The notes beneath the pieces are model-generated. The model saw nothing but the letters and a program-made list of their open reading frames with translations. It was not told the DNA's origin and did not search any database. A stretch of DNA of 64,000 nt from Vulcanococcus limneticus LL (GTDB lineage Bacteria; Cyanobacteriota; Cyanobacteriia; PCC-6307; Cyanobiaceae), in contig NZ_NQLA01000001.1 in the NCBI RefSeq assembly GCF_002252705.1, positions 62,001-126,000 on the forward strand, read 5' to 3'. Positions 16,614 to 25,093 of this stretch are shown here, in pieces. How positions within the stretch are numbered: position 1 is the first letter of the stretch; each line of letters begins with the position of its first letter. The position numbers and the translations under genes were made by a program.

Positions 16614-17969
16614 ATGCTCGCCATCCCCCCGCTTCTCCTGGAGTTCAGTTCCCACCAGCTTGAAGTGGCGGAAACCCTGATTCAGGTTGGCCGTTTTGTG
16701 GTGATCTTCTTCGCCGCCCGCGCCATCGCTGAAGTCATGGTGCGGCTGCAGCTGCCCACCATCCTGGGTGAACTGGTGGCCGGGGTGCTGATTGGTGTGT
16801 CAGGCCTGCACCTGATCGTGCCGCCTGAAACCCAGGCCCAGCTCGCTGCCAGCGTGACATCGCTGGTGGGCTCCCTGGCCCAGATCAGTCCCGAGGCGGT
16901 GCAGGAGGTCTACAACGAGACCTTCCCCAGCCTGCAGGCTGTGTCGCAGCTGGGCCTGTTCGCCCTGCTGTTCCTCACGGGTCTGGAAAGCGAGCTCGAT
17001 GAACTCGTGGCTGTGGGGGTACAGGCCAGCACGGTGGCGGTGGCTGGTGTGGTGCTGCCCTTCGCCCTGGGCACGGCTGGGCTGTATTTCCTCTTTCATG
17101 TGCCGCTGATTCCCGCCGTCTTTGCCGGAGCGGCCATGACCGCTACGTCCATCGGCATCACCGCCAGCGTGTTCGGCGAGCTCAAGTGGCTCAAGCGCAA
17201 GGAAGGCCAGATCGTGATCGGTGCCGCCGTGCTCGACGACATCATCGGCATCGTGATCCTGGCGGTGGTGGTGGCGGTTGTGGGTGGCGGTTCATTCAGC
17301 CTCGGCCCGGTGCTGAAACTGTGTCTGGCGGCGGTGGTCTTCGTGGCGGCGGCCCTGGTGCTGAGCCGCAAGGCCGCGCCAGCCTTCGACTGGGTGGTGG
17401 ACCGGCTCAAGGCGCCCGGCGATGTGGCGGTGGCCAGTTTCCTGGTGCTTACCGTGTGCTGTTTTGCGGCCCAGGCCATTGGCCTGGAAGCGGCCCTGGG
17501 GGCCTTCGCCGCAGGGCTGATCCTCAGCGCCTCGAAGCACACCCACGACATCGATGCGGCAGTGAAGCCCCTGGTGGCCCTGTTTGCCACTGTGTTTTTC
17601 GTGCTGATCGGCACGGGCCTCGATCTCTCCGTGCTCAACCCCCTGGATCCGGCCAACCGGGAGGGATTGGTTGTGGCCGCTTTCCTGCTGGCGGTGGCGA
17701 TTGCCGGCAAGGTGGCCGCCGGCTGGAGTTACCTCAGCAAGGAACCCACCAACCGCCTGGTGGTGGGCCTGGGGATGATGCCGCGCGGCGAGGTGGGTCT
17801 GATTTTCCTGGGGCTTGGCAGCCAGGCCGGCATTCTCACGCCGGCTCTCGAGGCCGCCATCCTGCTGATGGTGATTGGCACCACCTTCCTGGCCCCGATC
17901 CTGCTGCGGCTGGTGATCCCTCGGGAACCGGGTGAGGGCCCAACGGTGGCTGCCGAACAGCCCGCCTGA
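16614..17969 (+). CDS. CPA2-family Na+(K+)/H+ antiporter, NhaS3-like
   Basis: A 451-aa membrane protein with about 12-13 helices. Family marks include LPTILGELVAGVLIGVSGL, the LFLTGLESELDEL block, the paired-Asp motif VLDDIIGIVIL near residues 205-215 and MMPRGEVGLIFLGLG near the C-terminus. The DD pair is the ion-binding site in electrogenic CPA2 antiporters. The closest functional analogue by length and motifs is cyanobacterial NhaS3, a Na+/H+ antiporter; the cation is not determined here. A TATAAAT at 16586-16592 could be the -10 element. The stop codon abuts the DUF6671 remnant. Confidence 0.85.
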   Translation: MLAIPPLLLEFSSHQLEVAETLIQVGRFVVIFFAARAIAEVMVRLQLPTILGELVAGVLIGVSGLHLIVPPETQAQLAASVTSLVGSLAQISPEAVQEVYNETFPSLQAVSQLGLFALLFLTGLESELDELVAVGVQASTVAVAGVVLPFALGTAGLYFLFHVPLIPAVFAGAAMTATSIGITASVFGELKWLKRKEGQIVIGAAVLDDIIGIVILAVVVAVVGGGSFSLGPVLKLCLAAVVFVAAALVLSRKAAPAFDWVVDRLKAPGDVAVASFLVLTVCCFAAQAIGLEAALGAFAAGLILSASKHTHDIDAAVKPLVALFATVFFVLIGTGLDLSVLNPLDPANREGLVVAAFLLAVAIAGKVAAGWSYLSKEPTNRLVVGLGMMPRGEVGLIFLGLGSQAGILTPALEAAILLMVIGTTFLAPILLRLVIPREPGEGPTVAAEQPA

Positions 17970-18479
17970 TTCCGTGCCGACAGCCTGGGGACCTTCAGCG
18001 GTCAGGCGTTGATGGGCCTCGAGCGCAGCGGCTTGAGGCTCGGCCTGGCCAGCGAGGCCAGCTTTGGCCCCCACCCCACAGTGCCGCTGCTGGCCGTGGG
18101 GCAGGAACAGCTGGTGTGCGTGGATCTCGATCGCCCACTCACCCTGGTGGAGCAACGCCTGGATTGGCGCACCAACGACTCCCAGAGGCAACACGGGCCG
18201 GAGCAGGATCCGTCAGCCTGGCTGAAGCAGGGGGGCTTTCACCCCCGTGGTGTGATCGTGCGTCCGTTGGATCGGGCGGACGGGCTTGTCCTCAAAGAGC
18301 TCACTCACCCTGTCGCCCTGCAGGAGGGCCTGGCTGCCTGCCGCAGGCTCGATTCCCAGGGGCAGGTCTGGCTGGAGACGCTAGACGGGCCCATCGCAAT
18401 CCCATCCGGGTGCGCTCGAACCAGGCGGGACCGGCTTACGGATGCCGATCCCGCCCACTATCTCTATTGCAATCCCTGA
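17970..18479 (+). pseudogene. Truncated DUF6671 remnant (second copy)
   Basis: Coding similarity to the intact DUF6671 protein at 11321 runs from ADSLGTFSG, via LGLASEASFGPHP and FHPRGVIVRP, to VWLET. Internal deletions have removed the segment between FSG and the LASEASFGPHP block and almost the entire zinc-ribbon region. The terminal DPAHYLYCNP has lost its first Cys. An open frame of 156 codons survives from 18012, but without the cysteines it is unlikely to be functional. The last ~80 bp across the convergent stop codons differ at only about 4 positions from the equivalent junction at 12160-12240. Confidence 0.8.
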
Positions 18480-18483
18480 GGGC

Positions 18484-19455
18484 TCAGGCCTCCAGGTAAT
18501 CGATCACCCGCTCGGAGAGATCCTTCACCGCGGCCACGGCCCGGCGCTCGATGCCCCGCGCTGTATCGCGGGTGACGCCCATGCTGCGGGCGGCGGCACT
18601 GAGGGTCATCGGCTCGGGCCGGTTGATGCCGTAGCGCAGGCGCAGCAGTTCAGCCTCCCGGTCGGGCAACCGCGTCAGCAGCTGCTCGAGATCGTGGCTG
18701 AGCAGCTGGCTGCTTACGCGATCGTCGGGCAGGGGAGCGCCGCAGGCCTGCAGCTCCAGCAGATTGCCGTCGTCCTGGCCGGCCAGCCCGGCATCCAGAC
18801 TCACCGGCTGCTGGGCGCGGAACAGGGTCTCGCGGATGTCCAGGGGCTTGAGCCCGGTGGCGTCCGCCAGTTCATCCACGCTGGGGGCCCGACCCAGCTG
18901 CTGCCACAGGCTGTGCTGGGCTTTGCGCAGCTTGCTGAGGGTGTCGCCAACGTGCACCGGCAGCCGGATCGTGCGGCTCTTGTCGGCGAGGGCCCGCGAG
19001 ATCCCCTCGCGGATCCACCAGTAGGCGTAGGTCGACAACTTGTAGCCGCGGCTGGGATCGAAGCGCTCCACCGCCCGGATCAGGCCCAGGGTGCCCTCCT
19101 GGATCAGGTCCTCCAGTTCCAGCTGACGGAAGGTGTACTTGCGGGCCACGCTCACCACCAGCCTCAGGTTGGCGGTGACCATCCGCTTCTGGGCCCGTTC
19201 GGCCAGGCGCAGCTGGCGCTGCAGGTGCCGCACGGTCACCCCGGCCTCCACGGCCCAGGCCTCCAGGCTCGGTTCGAGGCCGCCGGCCCGCAGCTTCATC
19301 TCTTCGGCCAGTTCCAGCAGTCGCCGGCCGGTCTGCACCGATCGGGCCAGGCTGATTTCTTCGTCGGGAGTCAGCAGGGGAATGCGGCCAATGGCGCGCA
19401 GGTGCTGAGTCATTGCGTCGCAGCCGCCGCTGGGGAGCTTCTGTGGCGCAGGCAT
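18484..19455 (-). CDS. Group 2 RNA polymerase sigma-70 factor
   Basis: A 323-aa alternative sigma factor of the primary-like (group 2) type. Region 1.2 starts at GGCDAMTQHLRAIGRIPLLT, region 2 contains [40 protein letters not shown] and STYAYWWIREGISRAL, region 3 follows, and region 4 contains REAELLRLRYGI and the helix-turn-helix LSAAARSMGVTRDTARGIE. There is no long N-terminal region 1.1. ATG 19455 (MPAPQKL) is the most likely start; the frame continues to 19542. The SigB/C/D/E subtype is not assigned. It is convergent with the DUF6671 remnant (4 bp between stops). It is the intact counterpart of the remnant at 12192-14133. Confidence 0.92.
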   Translation of the reverse strand: MPAPQKLPSGGCDAMTQHLRAIGRIPLLTPDEEISLARSVQTGRRLLELAEEMKLRAGGLEPSLEAWAVEAGVTVRHLQRQLRLAERAQKRMVTANLRLVVSVARKYTFRQLELEDLIQEGTLGLIRAVERFDPSRGYKLSTYAYWWIREGISRALADKSRTIRLPVHVGDTLSKLRKAQHSLWQQLGRAPSVDELADATGLKPLDIRETLFRAQQPVSLDAGLAGQDDGNLLELQACGAPLPDDRVSSQLLSHDLEQLLTRLPDREAELLRLRYGINRPEPMTLSAAARSMGVTRDTARGIERRAVAAVKDLSERVIDYLEA

Positions 19456-19737
19456 CGGGGGATGTCTGAAAAGAATTCGGCAAACCTTACGGGCATGGCG
19501 GCGGGATTGGGGGGTGGTCGGGGCTGTGAGTAGCACCTCCAATCGGGGTAATCAGGTGAACTGATCGTTGGCCCGAATCGCCCTGTCGACTGTTGAGGCC
19601 CGCTTAGCAAATTGCGGAGGTTGTTTGGGGGCTAGTCCCCCTAATCCGCTCAGCCGGGGCCATCGGACGGTCGCTTCGGCGCTGCCCCAGGCCCTGCGCA
19701 AGCTGTCCACAATGGGGCGGATGTGCCGCCCCTGCCC

Positions 19738-19896
19738 ATGACCGCGCTGTTCCTGGTGGCCCTCGGCTGGCTGGGCCTGCGCACGGCCTTGCTGCTGGCC
19801 CAGACGATGCGCCACACGCCTGAAGCCCAGCTGGGTCGGGCCTTTCAGCAGGAGCTGCGGGACAGGGGGCTGATCGTGGAGCCGCGCGGCCGCTGA
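19738..19896 (+). CDS. Small membrane-anchored hypothetical protein (52 aa)
   Basis: ATG 19738 opens a 52-codon frame: a hydrophobic first half (MTALFLVALGWLGLRTALLL) and a charged tail (QLGRAFQQELRDRGLIVEP). A degraded homologue upstream of the other antiporter (16414) supports it as a real, conserved unit. It lies 64 bp before the CPA2 antiporter at 19961, possibly in the same transcript. Function unknown. Confidence 0.55.
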   Translation: MTALFLVALGWLGLRTALLLAQTMRHTPEAQLGRAFQQELRDRGLIVEPRGR

Positions 19897-19960
19897 CCCC
19901 TGCCAGGCTCACCGCTGCGCTGACGGGTGCTTCAGCTCCCCCTGCCCCGTTGCCTAGCCC

Positions 19961-21169
19961 GTGGCCTCCTCCTCCCTGCTCACCACCCTGCTGCTGTTGC
20001 TGGTGGGGATCCTGCTGGCCCGGCTCACGGCCAGCCGGCTGGAGCGCTGGGCCGTTCCGGCGATCGTGCTGGAGCTGGTGGTGGGTTTCGTGCTCGGCAA
20101 CACGCTGCTGCCCTACGCCGCGATCCGGCCGTTGGCGGGTCTCACCGAGCTCGGGGTACTCACCCTGTTCTTTCAGGTGGGCCTGGAGGTGCGCGGCGAC
20201 CTGCTCCAGTCGCGCCGGGGGGCCGTGCTGCGCACCGTGGCCCTCAGTGCCCTCACGCCCCTGCTGGCCTGGGGGCCGCTGCAGGCCGGCTTCCAGCTTC
20301 CGGGGGCCACCACCCTGCTCTGCCTGGCCGTGCTGAGCGCCACGGGCACCGGCGTGACCCTGCGGCTGCTGGCCCAGCGCCAGGCCCTCGGCACCCCCTC
20401 GGGCCGGCTGCTGGTGGGCGTGTCGGTGCTCGATGACCTGCCCGCCATCGGCCTGCTGTCGCTGGCCATGGCCCAGGGATCGGCCCAGGCGAGGGCCGCG
20501 GGGCAGGCGGCCTTCCAGTCCCCTGGTCTGCCTGGCCTGCTGCTGGGCCTGGGCCTGGCTGCCCTGAGTTATTGGGGCGTGGAGCGCTGGCGGAGCCGGC
20601 AGAGCCCTCGCCGGCCGGATCTGCTCACGATCCTGCTGCTGTTGATCAGCTGTGCCTGGGTGGGCGAGGCCAGCGGCCTCACCAGCCTGCTCGGCGCCCT
20701 CTGGGCGGGCGTGCTGCTGGGCCGGCTGCTGCCGCAGGGGCCGGACAGCCCCGAGGAGCAGCGGCTGCGCGGCCAGCTCACCCTGCTCTCGGAGGTGTTC
20801 CTGCCGCTCTACTTCCTGAGCGTGGGCATGCGCGTCTCAGCGGCCACCCTGCTGAACCCGGCGGCCTGGGGTCTGGCCGCGGTTCTCACCGTGCTGGCGC
20901 TGCTCTGCAAGGCCGTGTGCGGCCTGGGTGTGCGGTCGGGGGATCGGGCGGCGGGCGTTGATCCCCAGGTGGTGGTGTACGGCCTGATCCCCCGCGGCCT
21001 GCCGGGGCTGGTGTTCGCCACCAGCGCCCTTGCCGCCGGCCTGATCGATGCGGTGCAGTTCTCGGCCCTGGTGCTGATGGTCACCGTCACCACAGTGCTG
21101 GGACTGGTGTTGCTGGGCCGGCGCCTGCGGCAGCTGGAGGCCGCCACGGCTCCGACCTCCAGCCCCTGA
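19961..21169 (+). CDS. CPA2-family cation:proton antiporter
   Basis: A 402-aa polytopic membrane protein (about 12 helices) beginning at GTG 19961. It shows AIVLELVVGFVLGNTLL, FFQVGLEVRGDLL, the LDDLPAIGLL motif with paired Asp, a cytosolic loop RWRSRQSPRRP and LIPRGLPGLVFATSAL near the C-terminus. It belongs to the same superfamily as the 16614 product but is clearly divergent from it (no close alignment by eye). The ion is unknown. It ends 32 bp before the stop of the convergent hydrolase gene. Confidence 0.83.
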   Translation: MASSSLLTTLLLLLVGILLARLTASRLERWAVPAIVLELVVGFVLGNTLLPYAAIRPLAGLTELGVLTLFFQVGLEVRGDLLQSRRGAVLRTVALSALTPLLAWGPLQAGFQLPGATTLLCLAVLSATGTGVTLRLLAQRQALGTPSGRLLVGVSVLDDLPAIGLLSLAMAQGSAQARAAGQAAFQSPGLPGLLLGLGLAALSYWGVERWRSRQSPRRPDLLTILLLLISCAWVGEASGLTSLLGALWAGVLLGRLLPQGPDSPEEQRLRGQLTLLSEVFLPLYFLSVGMRVSAATLLNPAAWGLAAVLTVLALLCKAVCGLGVRSGDRAAGVDPQVVVYGLIPRGLPGLVFATSALAAGLIDAVQFSALVLMVTVTTVLGLVLLGRRLRQLEAATAPTSSP

Positions 21170-21201
21170 GGCCAGCCCCAGGACGGCCCAAGCCAGGGCT
21201 C

Positions 21202-22761
21202 TCAGCTGCCCTTCTGCAGGGTGTCTGTCACATCCACCAGCGGGATCTGGGCATCGCCCCAGCCGTCGGCGGGCAGCAGGGCGGGGGCCTTGGGTCCAGG
21301 GGCCGCGGCGGCTCCGGCCTGGAAGGCCCCGTTGACCCAGGCCAGGATCACGCCCCGCAGGGGCCCGCCCCCCTCCTCCAGGGGCGAGCGCAGGTTGAAG
21401 TGGTCGCCGCCCTTGGCCAGCACCAGGCGATGGCCGCCGCCGATGCCCCGGATCTGGGCCGCCATCGGGGTGATGGCCTCAGGCCCCGAGGGCACCACCC
21501 AGTCGCGGCTGCCGCTCACCAGCAGCGCCCGCGCATTCATCGCCTGGGCGGCGCCGGTGTCGAACAGCAGCGCCATCGGTGGGCTCACCGCCACCACGGC
21601 CTTGATCCGAGGGTCGGCGAGGGCCGACTGGTCGGCGGTGGCCTTGAAGCTGCATTGCAGCACCCAGCTGAGGTTGCGCTCGGGATCGCGCGGATCGGCG
21701 CACCGGCCCAGCATGCGGCTGGCGCTGGGCCGCGCCCCGGCCAGCTGCAGCACCGTGGTTGCCCCCCAGGACTGGCCCAGGGCCACCACCGCATCGGTGC
21801 GCACCGGCGCCGGCAGCTTCAGGGCGCCGCTGGCGGCGGCATCGATCAGCGCCGACACATCCAGGGGCCGCAGCTTGAGATCCTCCGGGCTGGGGGGCGG
21901 CATCTTGCCGGCGAGCATCGCCTGCTGCTGGCTGCTGTCGCTGCCCGGGTGACGGGGTAGCACCACCGTGGTGCCGTGGCTGGCCAGGTGCTTGGCCCAG
22001 CCCTCGAAGCTCTCGGGCGAATCCCAGAGCCCGTGGGAGATCACCGCCAGCCGGCCGTTGCCACGGCCTTTGGGCGCGATCACCACGGCTGCCAGGGGGC
22101 CGGGCCGGTGGCGCACGCTGATGCTCTGCTCCTGCCGCTGGATCTCGAGGGGGCCCGGGGCGCTCAGGGCCGTGGTCACCGCCGCAGGGGTGGCCGCCGC
22201 CAGGCGCAGGCCCTCGCTCTGCTGGCGCTGCAGCCGCTCCAGCGCCACCACGAACTTCTGCAGATCCACCGTCACCGTGCGGCCTGGCAGGGCCTGCAGC
22301 AGATCCACCACGGTGAGGGGGCCGGTGGCGGCGGTGCGGTTGAGGCTGGCGGCCAGGTCCTTGCTGTCGAACGTGTCGGGCACCCCATCCACCTGGCCCA
22401 GCGCTGAGACCAGCAGCAGGGCCTGATCGAGCAGCGGCGAGCCCACGGCCTGGTTGGCGAAGGAGCGCACATCGATCGGCAGCGGCGTGCTGAACACCCG
22501 GGCCAGCTCGCGGCCGATCGAGCCATTGGTGGCCCGATCCAGCTCCGCCAGATCGCTGCTGCCCCGGATCAGCTTGGTGGGATCGCGCAGCTCCGCGGTT
22601 TTGACGGTGAAGCTTGTCTGTAATAGAGGGAGCTGCAGCTGCACCACATCAATCGCCTGCGCCGGGGCGGCCAGGGCGGTGCTGCCGGCCAGGGCGGCGC
22701 TGGTCAAGATGGCTGCCCGCAGGCGACTCGAGCGGCGAAGGCGAAAGGGCGAGGGGACCAA
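21202..22761 (-). CDS. DUF1400-type secreted alpha/beta hydrolase
   Basis: About 519 aa. A signal peptide (SSRLRAAILTSAALAGSTALAAPAQA) precedes the N-terminal DUF1400 domain found in cyanobacterial hydrolases (VVQLQLPLLQTSFTVKTAELR). An alpha/beta hydrolase domain follows, with the nucleophile elbow GQSWGA, an ISHGLWDSPESF oxyanion region, SGSRDWVVP carrying an acidic residue and the C-terminal GGDHFN histidine. This suggests a periplasmic esterase or lipase-like enzyme with unknown substrate. No ATG is available; TTG 22761 just before the signal peptide is a best guess and the frame is open to 22926. Confidence 0.75.
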   Translation of the reverse strand: MVPSPFRLRRSSRLRAAILTSAALAGSTALAAPAQAIDVVQLQLPLLQTSFTVKTAELRDPTKLIRGSSDLAELDRATNGSIGRELARVFSTPLPIDVRSFANQAVGSPLLDQALLLVSALGQVDGVPDTFDSKDLAASLNRTAATGPLTVVDLLQALPGRTVTVDLQKFVVALERLQRQQSEGLRLAAATPAAVTTALSAPGPLEIQRQEQSISVRHRPGPLAAVVIAPKGRGNGRLAVISHGLWDSPESFEGWAKHLASHGTTVVLPRHPGSDSSQQQAMLAGKMPPPSPEDLKLRPLDVSALIDAAASGALKLPAPVRTDAVVALGQSWGATTVLQLAGARPSASRMLGRCADPRDPERNLSWVLQCSFKATADQSALADPRIKAVVAVSPPMALLFDTGAAQAMNARALLVSGSRDWVVPSGPEAITPMAAQIRGIGGGHRLVLAKGGDHFNLRSPLEEGGGPLRGVILAWVNGAFQAGAAAAPGPKAPALLPADGWGDAQIPLVDVTDTLQKGS

Positions 22762-22934
22762 GGCGAGCGGGCGGCGGGCGCAGAGCTCAGTCAACCAGCC
22801 TTTGGCCGCGTCTGCAGGGCAGGCCCGATCTGATGGCCTGGCCCCGACGGTGCAATGGCAAACCGTGACAGTGCCCCGCCGCCGCTGTGGCCCCTGGCCA
22901 TGGTGGAGGTTCAGACCGGGCACCATTCCGCTCC

Positions 22935-23432
22935 ATGCTCGAGCTGCTGCCGGCCCTCAACGACCACAACCTGCCCTGGATGGACACCCTCCATCCGATC
23001 GTGGTCCACTTCGTGATCGCCATGGCGCTGATCGCCTTCGTGTTCGACCTGGTGGGGGTGCTGGCCCGCAAGCCGGCCCTGCTGGAAGTGAGCTTCTGGA
23101 ATCTGCTGTTCGCCACCGCGGCGATCTTCGTGGCGGTGATCCTGGGCCAGGTGGAGGCGGGTCTGGCGGCGCCCTACGGCGGCGCCCGCCGCATCCTCGA
23201 TCTGCACACCACCCTCGGCTGGGCCCTGGCCGGCATCCTCTCGGTGTTCACCGGCTGGCGCTACGTGCTGCGCAACCAGGACAGCCAGACCCTGCCCTGG
23301 CCCTTCCTGGGCGCCGGTGCACTGCTGAGCCTGCTGATCGGCGTGCAGGTGCTGCTCGGCGACCAGCTGATCTGGACCTACGGCCTGCACACCGTGAAGG
23401 TGGTGGCGGCGATGCGGGAGGGGTTGATCTGA
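22935..23432 (+). CDS. DUF2231 membrane protein, first gene of the terminal-oxidase operon
   Basis: A 165-aa protein with four hydrophobic helices and the DUF2231 hallmark LHPIVVHFVIAMALIAF, plus later His residues (LDLHTTLGW, GLHTVKVV). In cyanobacteria, pairs of DUF2231 genes precede cox operons of the alternative type. The histidines in helices could bind haem, but that is inference. The stop overlaps the next start (TGATG). Confidence 0.8.
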   Translation: MLELLPALNDHNLPWMDTLHPIVVHFVIAMALIAFVFDLVGVLARKPALLEVSFWNLLFATAAIFVAVILGQVEAGLAAPYGGARRILDLHTTLGWALAGILSVFTGWRYVLRNQDSQTLPWPFLGAGALLSLLIGVQVLLGDQLIWTYGLHTVKVVAAMREGLI

Positions 23433-24010
23433 TGAACCCCTACGGCCCCAACGGCCTGCCCTACCCCCTGCCGATCCACCCCAACCTGGTGCACCTCACC
23501 GTGGGCCTGGTGGTGATCGCCATCGCCTTCGACATCGCCGGCGCCTTCTATCCGATCGAGCGGCGGCTGTTTCGCTTCCTGGCCCTGCCCGTGACCCGCT
23601 CCGCCCTGCACGACGTGGGCTGGTACAACCTGCTGGCGGGGGTTGTCACCGCCTTCTTCACCGTGGCGGCGGGGCTCTACGAGATGCTGCTGGCCGAACC
23701 CCTGCCCGGCGTCACCAGCGCCTTCGGCCTGGGGAGCCTGGACACCATGCTCTGGCACGGCGTGGGCGGGGCGGTCCTGTTGCTGCTGCTCACGGCGATG
23801 GCCGTGTGGCGCGGCTACCAGCGCTTCGCCTGGCGCCGCGACATGGGCCGCCAGGTGCAGTGGAGCTACCTGCTGGCTGGGGTGGGGCTGGTGGTGGTGC
23901 TGGCCGTGCACGGCACGCTCGGCGCCCAGCTGGCGGCCGAATTCGGGGTGCACATCGCCGCCGGCCAACTGCTCCAGGCCGGCGCCGATCTGACCACGGC
24001 CCTGCCATGA
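23432..24010 (+). CDS. DUF2231 membrane protein, second gene of the terminal-oxidase operon
   Basis: A 192-aa membrane protein with IHPNLVHLTVGLVVIAIAFD near the N-terminus, then helices containing MLWHGVGGAVLLLLL and VLAVHGTLGAQLA. It is paralogous to the preceding gene and overlaps it by 1 bp. The stop overlaps the ctaC start by 4 bp. Function unknown; the tight coupling argues for a role as oxidase accessory or assembly subunit. Confidence 0.8.
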   Translation: MNPYGPNGLPYPLPIHPNLVHLTVGLVVIAIAFDIAGAFYPIERRLFRFLALPVTRSALHDVGWYNLLAGVVTAFFTVAAGLYEMLLAEPLPGVTSAFGLGSLDTMLWHGVGGAVLLLLLTAMAVWRGYQRFAWRRDMGRQVQWSYLLAGVGLVVVLAVHGTLGAQLAAEFGVHIAAGQLLQAGADLTTALP

Positions 24011-25089
24011 CCGCCACACCACCCGCCAAACCGACCAACCGGCTCGCCATCGCGGCCGTGAGCCTGTGGACCGGCCTGATCGTGCTGGTGAGCCACTGGA
24101 TGGCGCAGCAGTCCCAGCGGTGGCTGCCGGTTCAGGCCTCCAGCGCCGCGCCCCTGGTGGATGGGCTGTTCGGTTTCGAAACGGGCCTGGGCACCTTCAT
24201 CTTCCTGGGGGTGCTGACGGTGCTGGCCTGGAGCCTGCTGTTCCACCGCGCCAGGAAATACGACGAGAGCGACGCCGAGCCGATCGAGGGCAACACCCGC
24301 CTGGAGATCATCTGGACCGTGATCCCGCTCGTGTTGGTGCTGCTGATCGCCGCCAACGCGATCCGGGTCAACCGGGTTCTGGGGGTGCTGGGGCCGATGG
24401 AGCACGCGCATGGCGGCGCCGTGCCCACCGGTGCGCTGTCTCCCGGCGCTGAGGGATCCGGACCGGTGACGTCGGCGTTGGCAACCTCCGACGCGGCGGC
24501 CACCGAGCTGCAGGTGGAGGTGATCGCGCGCCAGTGGTCATGGGAGTTTCGCTATCCGCTCAGCGATGGCGACGTCCAGCCCCATGGCGACCACGACGGC
24601 ATGGCTGGGGCTTCCGGTGGGACCGGATCCGGCGGAGCGGCCACCACCCACGGAATGCCGGCCACCGTCTCCTCCACCGAGCTGCACCTGCCCATCAACC
24701 GGCCGGTGACCTTCCGCCTGCTCTCGGAGGACGTGCTGCACGGCTTCTACGTGCCCGCCTTCCGCCTCAAGCAGGACGTGGTGCCCGGCCAGGCCATCAG
24801 CTTCCGCCTCACACCCACCCGCAGTGGGCGCTACCGGCTGCGGGATTCCCAGTTCAGCGGCACCTGGTTCGCCGCCAACCAGGCCGATGTGGTGGTGGAG
24901 AGCCCGGCCGCCTTTGCCCACTGGCTGGAGCTGGGGGTCCAGCAACCGCTGCAGCCCGGCCTCAGCCCCGCCGCCGACGACTACGCCCGGCGCCAGCAGC
25001 GTCCCAGCAATGGCTGGGCCACCGTGGTGCCAGCGCCGCCGCCGCTGGTGAACGTGCCTGGATCCGTTGCCCTCCCCCACGACGCCTGA
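24007..25089 (+). CDS. ctaC: Cytochrome oxidase subunit II-like protein lacking the CuA site (ARTO type)
   Basis: 360 aa: two N-terminal helices (GLIVLVSHWMAQQ and FIFLGVLTVLAWSLLF) with EGNTRLEIIWTVIPLVLVL, then the cupredoxin domain (ARQWSWEFRYP, LLSEDVLHGFYVPAFRLKQDVVPGQ). The region that carries C-x3-C-x3-H-x2-M in cytochrome c oxidases reads SQFSGTWFAANQ, with both Cys replaced by Ser. The CuA centre therefore cannot form, as in the alternative respiratory terminal oxidases of cyanobacteria and quinol oxidases. A Gly/His-rich insertion (around residues 185-215, QPHGDHDGM...TTHGM) sits inside the cupredoxin domain. Confidence 0.88.
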   Translation: MTATPPAKPTNRLAIAAVSLWTGLIVLVSHWMAQQSQRWLPVQASSAAPLVDGLFGFETGLGTFIFLGVLTVLAWSLLFHRARKYDESDAEPIEGNTRLEIIWTVIPLVLVLLIAANAIRVNRVLGVLGPMEHAHGGAVPTGALSPGAEGSGPVTSALATSDAAATELQVEVIARQWSWEFRYPLSDGDVQPHGDHDGMAGASGGTGSGGAATTHGMPATVSSTELHLPINRPVTFRLLSEDVLHGFYVPAFRLKQDVVPGQAISFRLTPTRSGRYRLRDSQFSGTWFAANQADVVVESPAAFAHWLELGVQQPLQPGLSPAADDYARRQQRPSNGWATVVPAPPPLVNVPGSVALPHDA

Positions 25090-25093
25090 GCCG

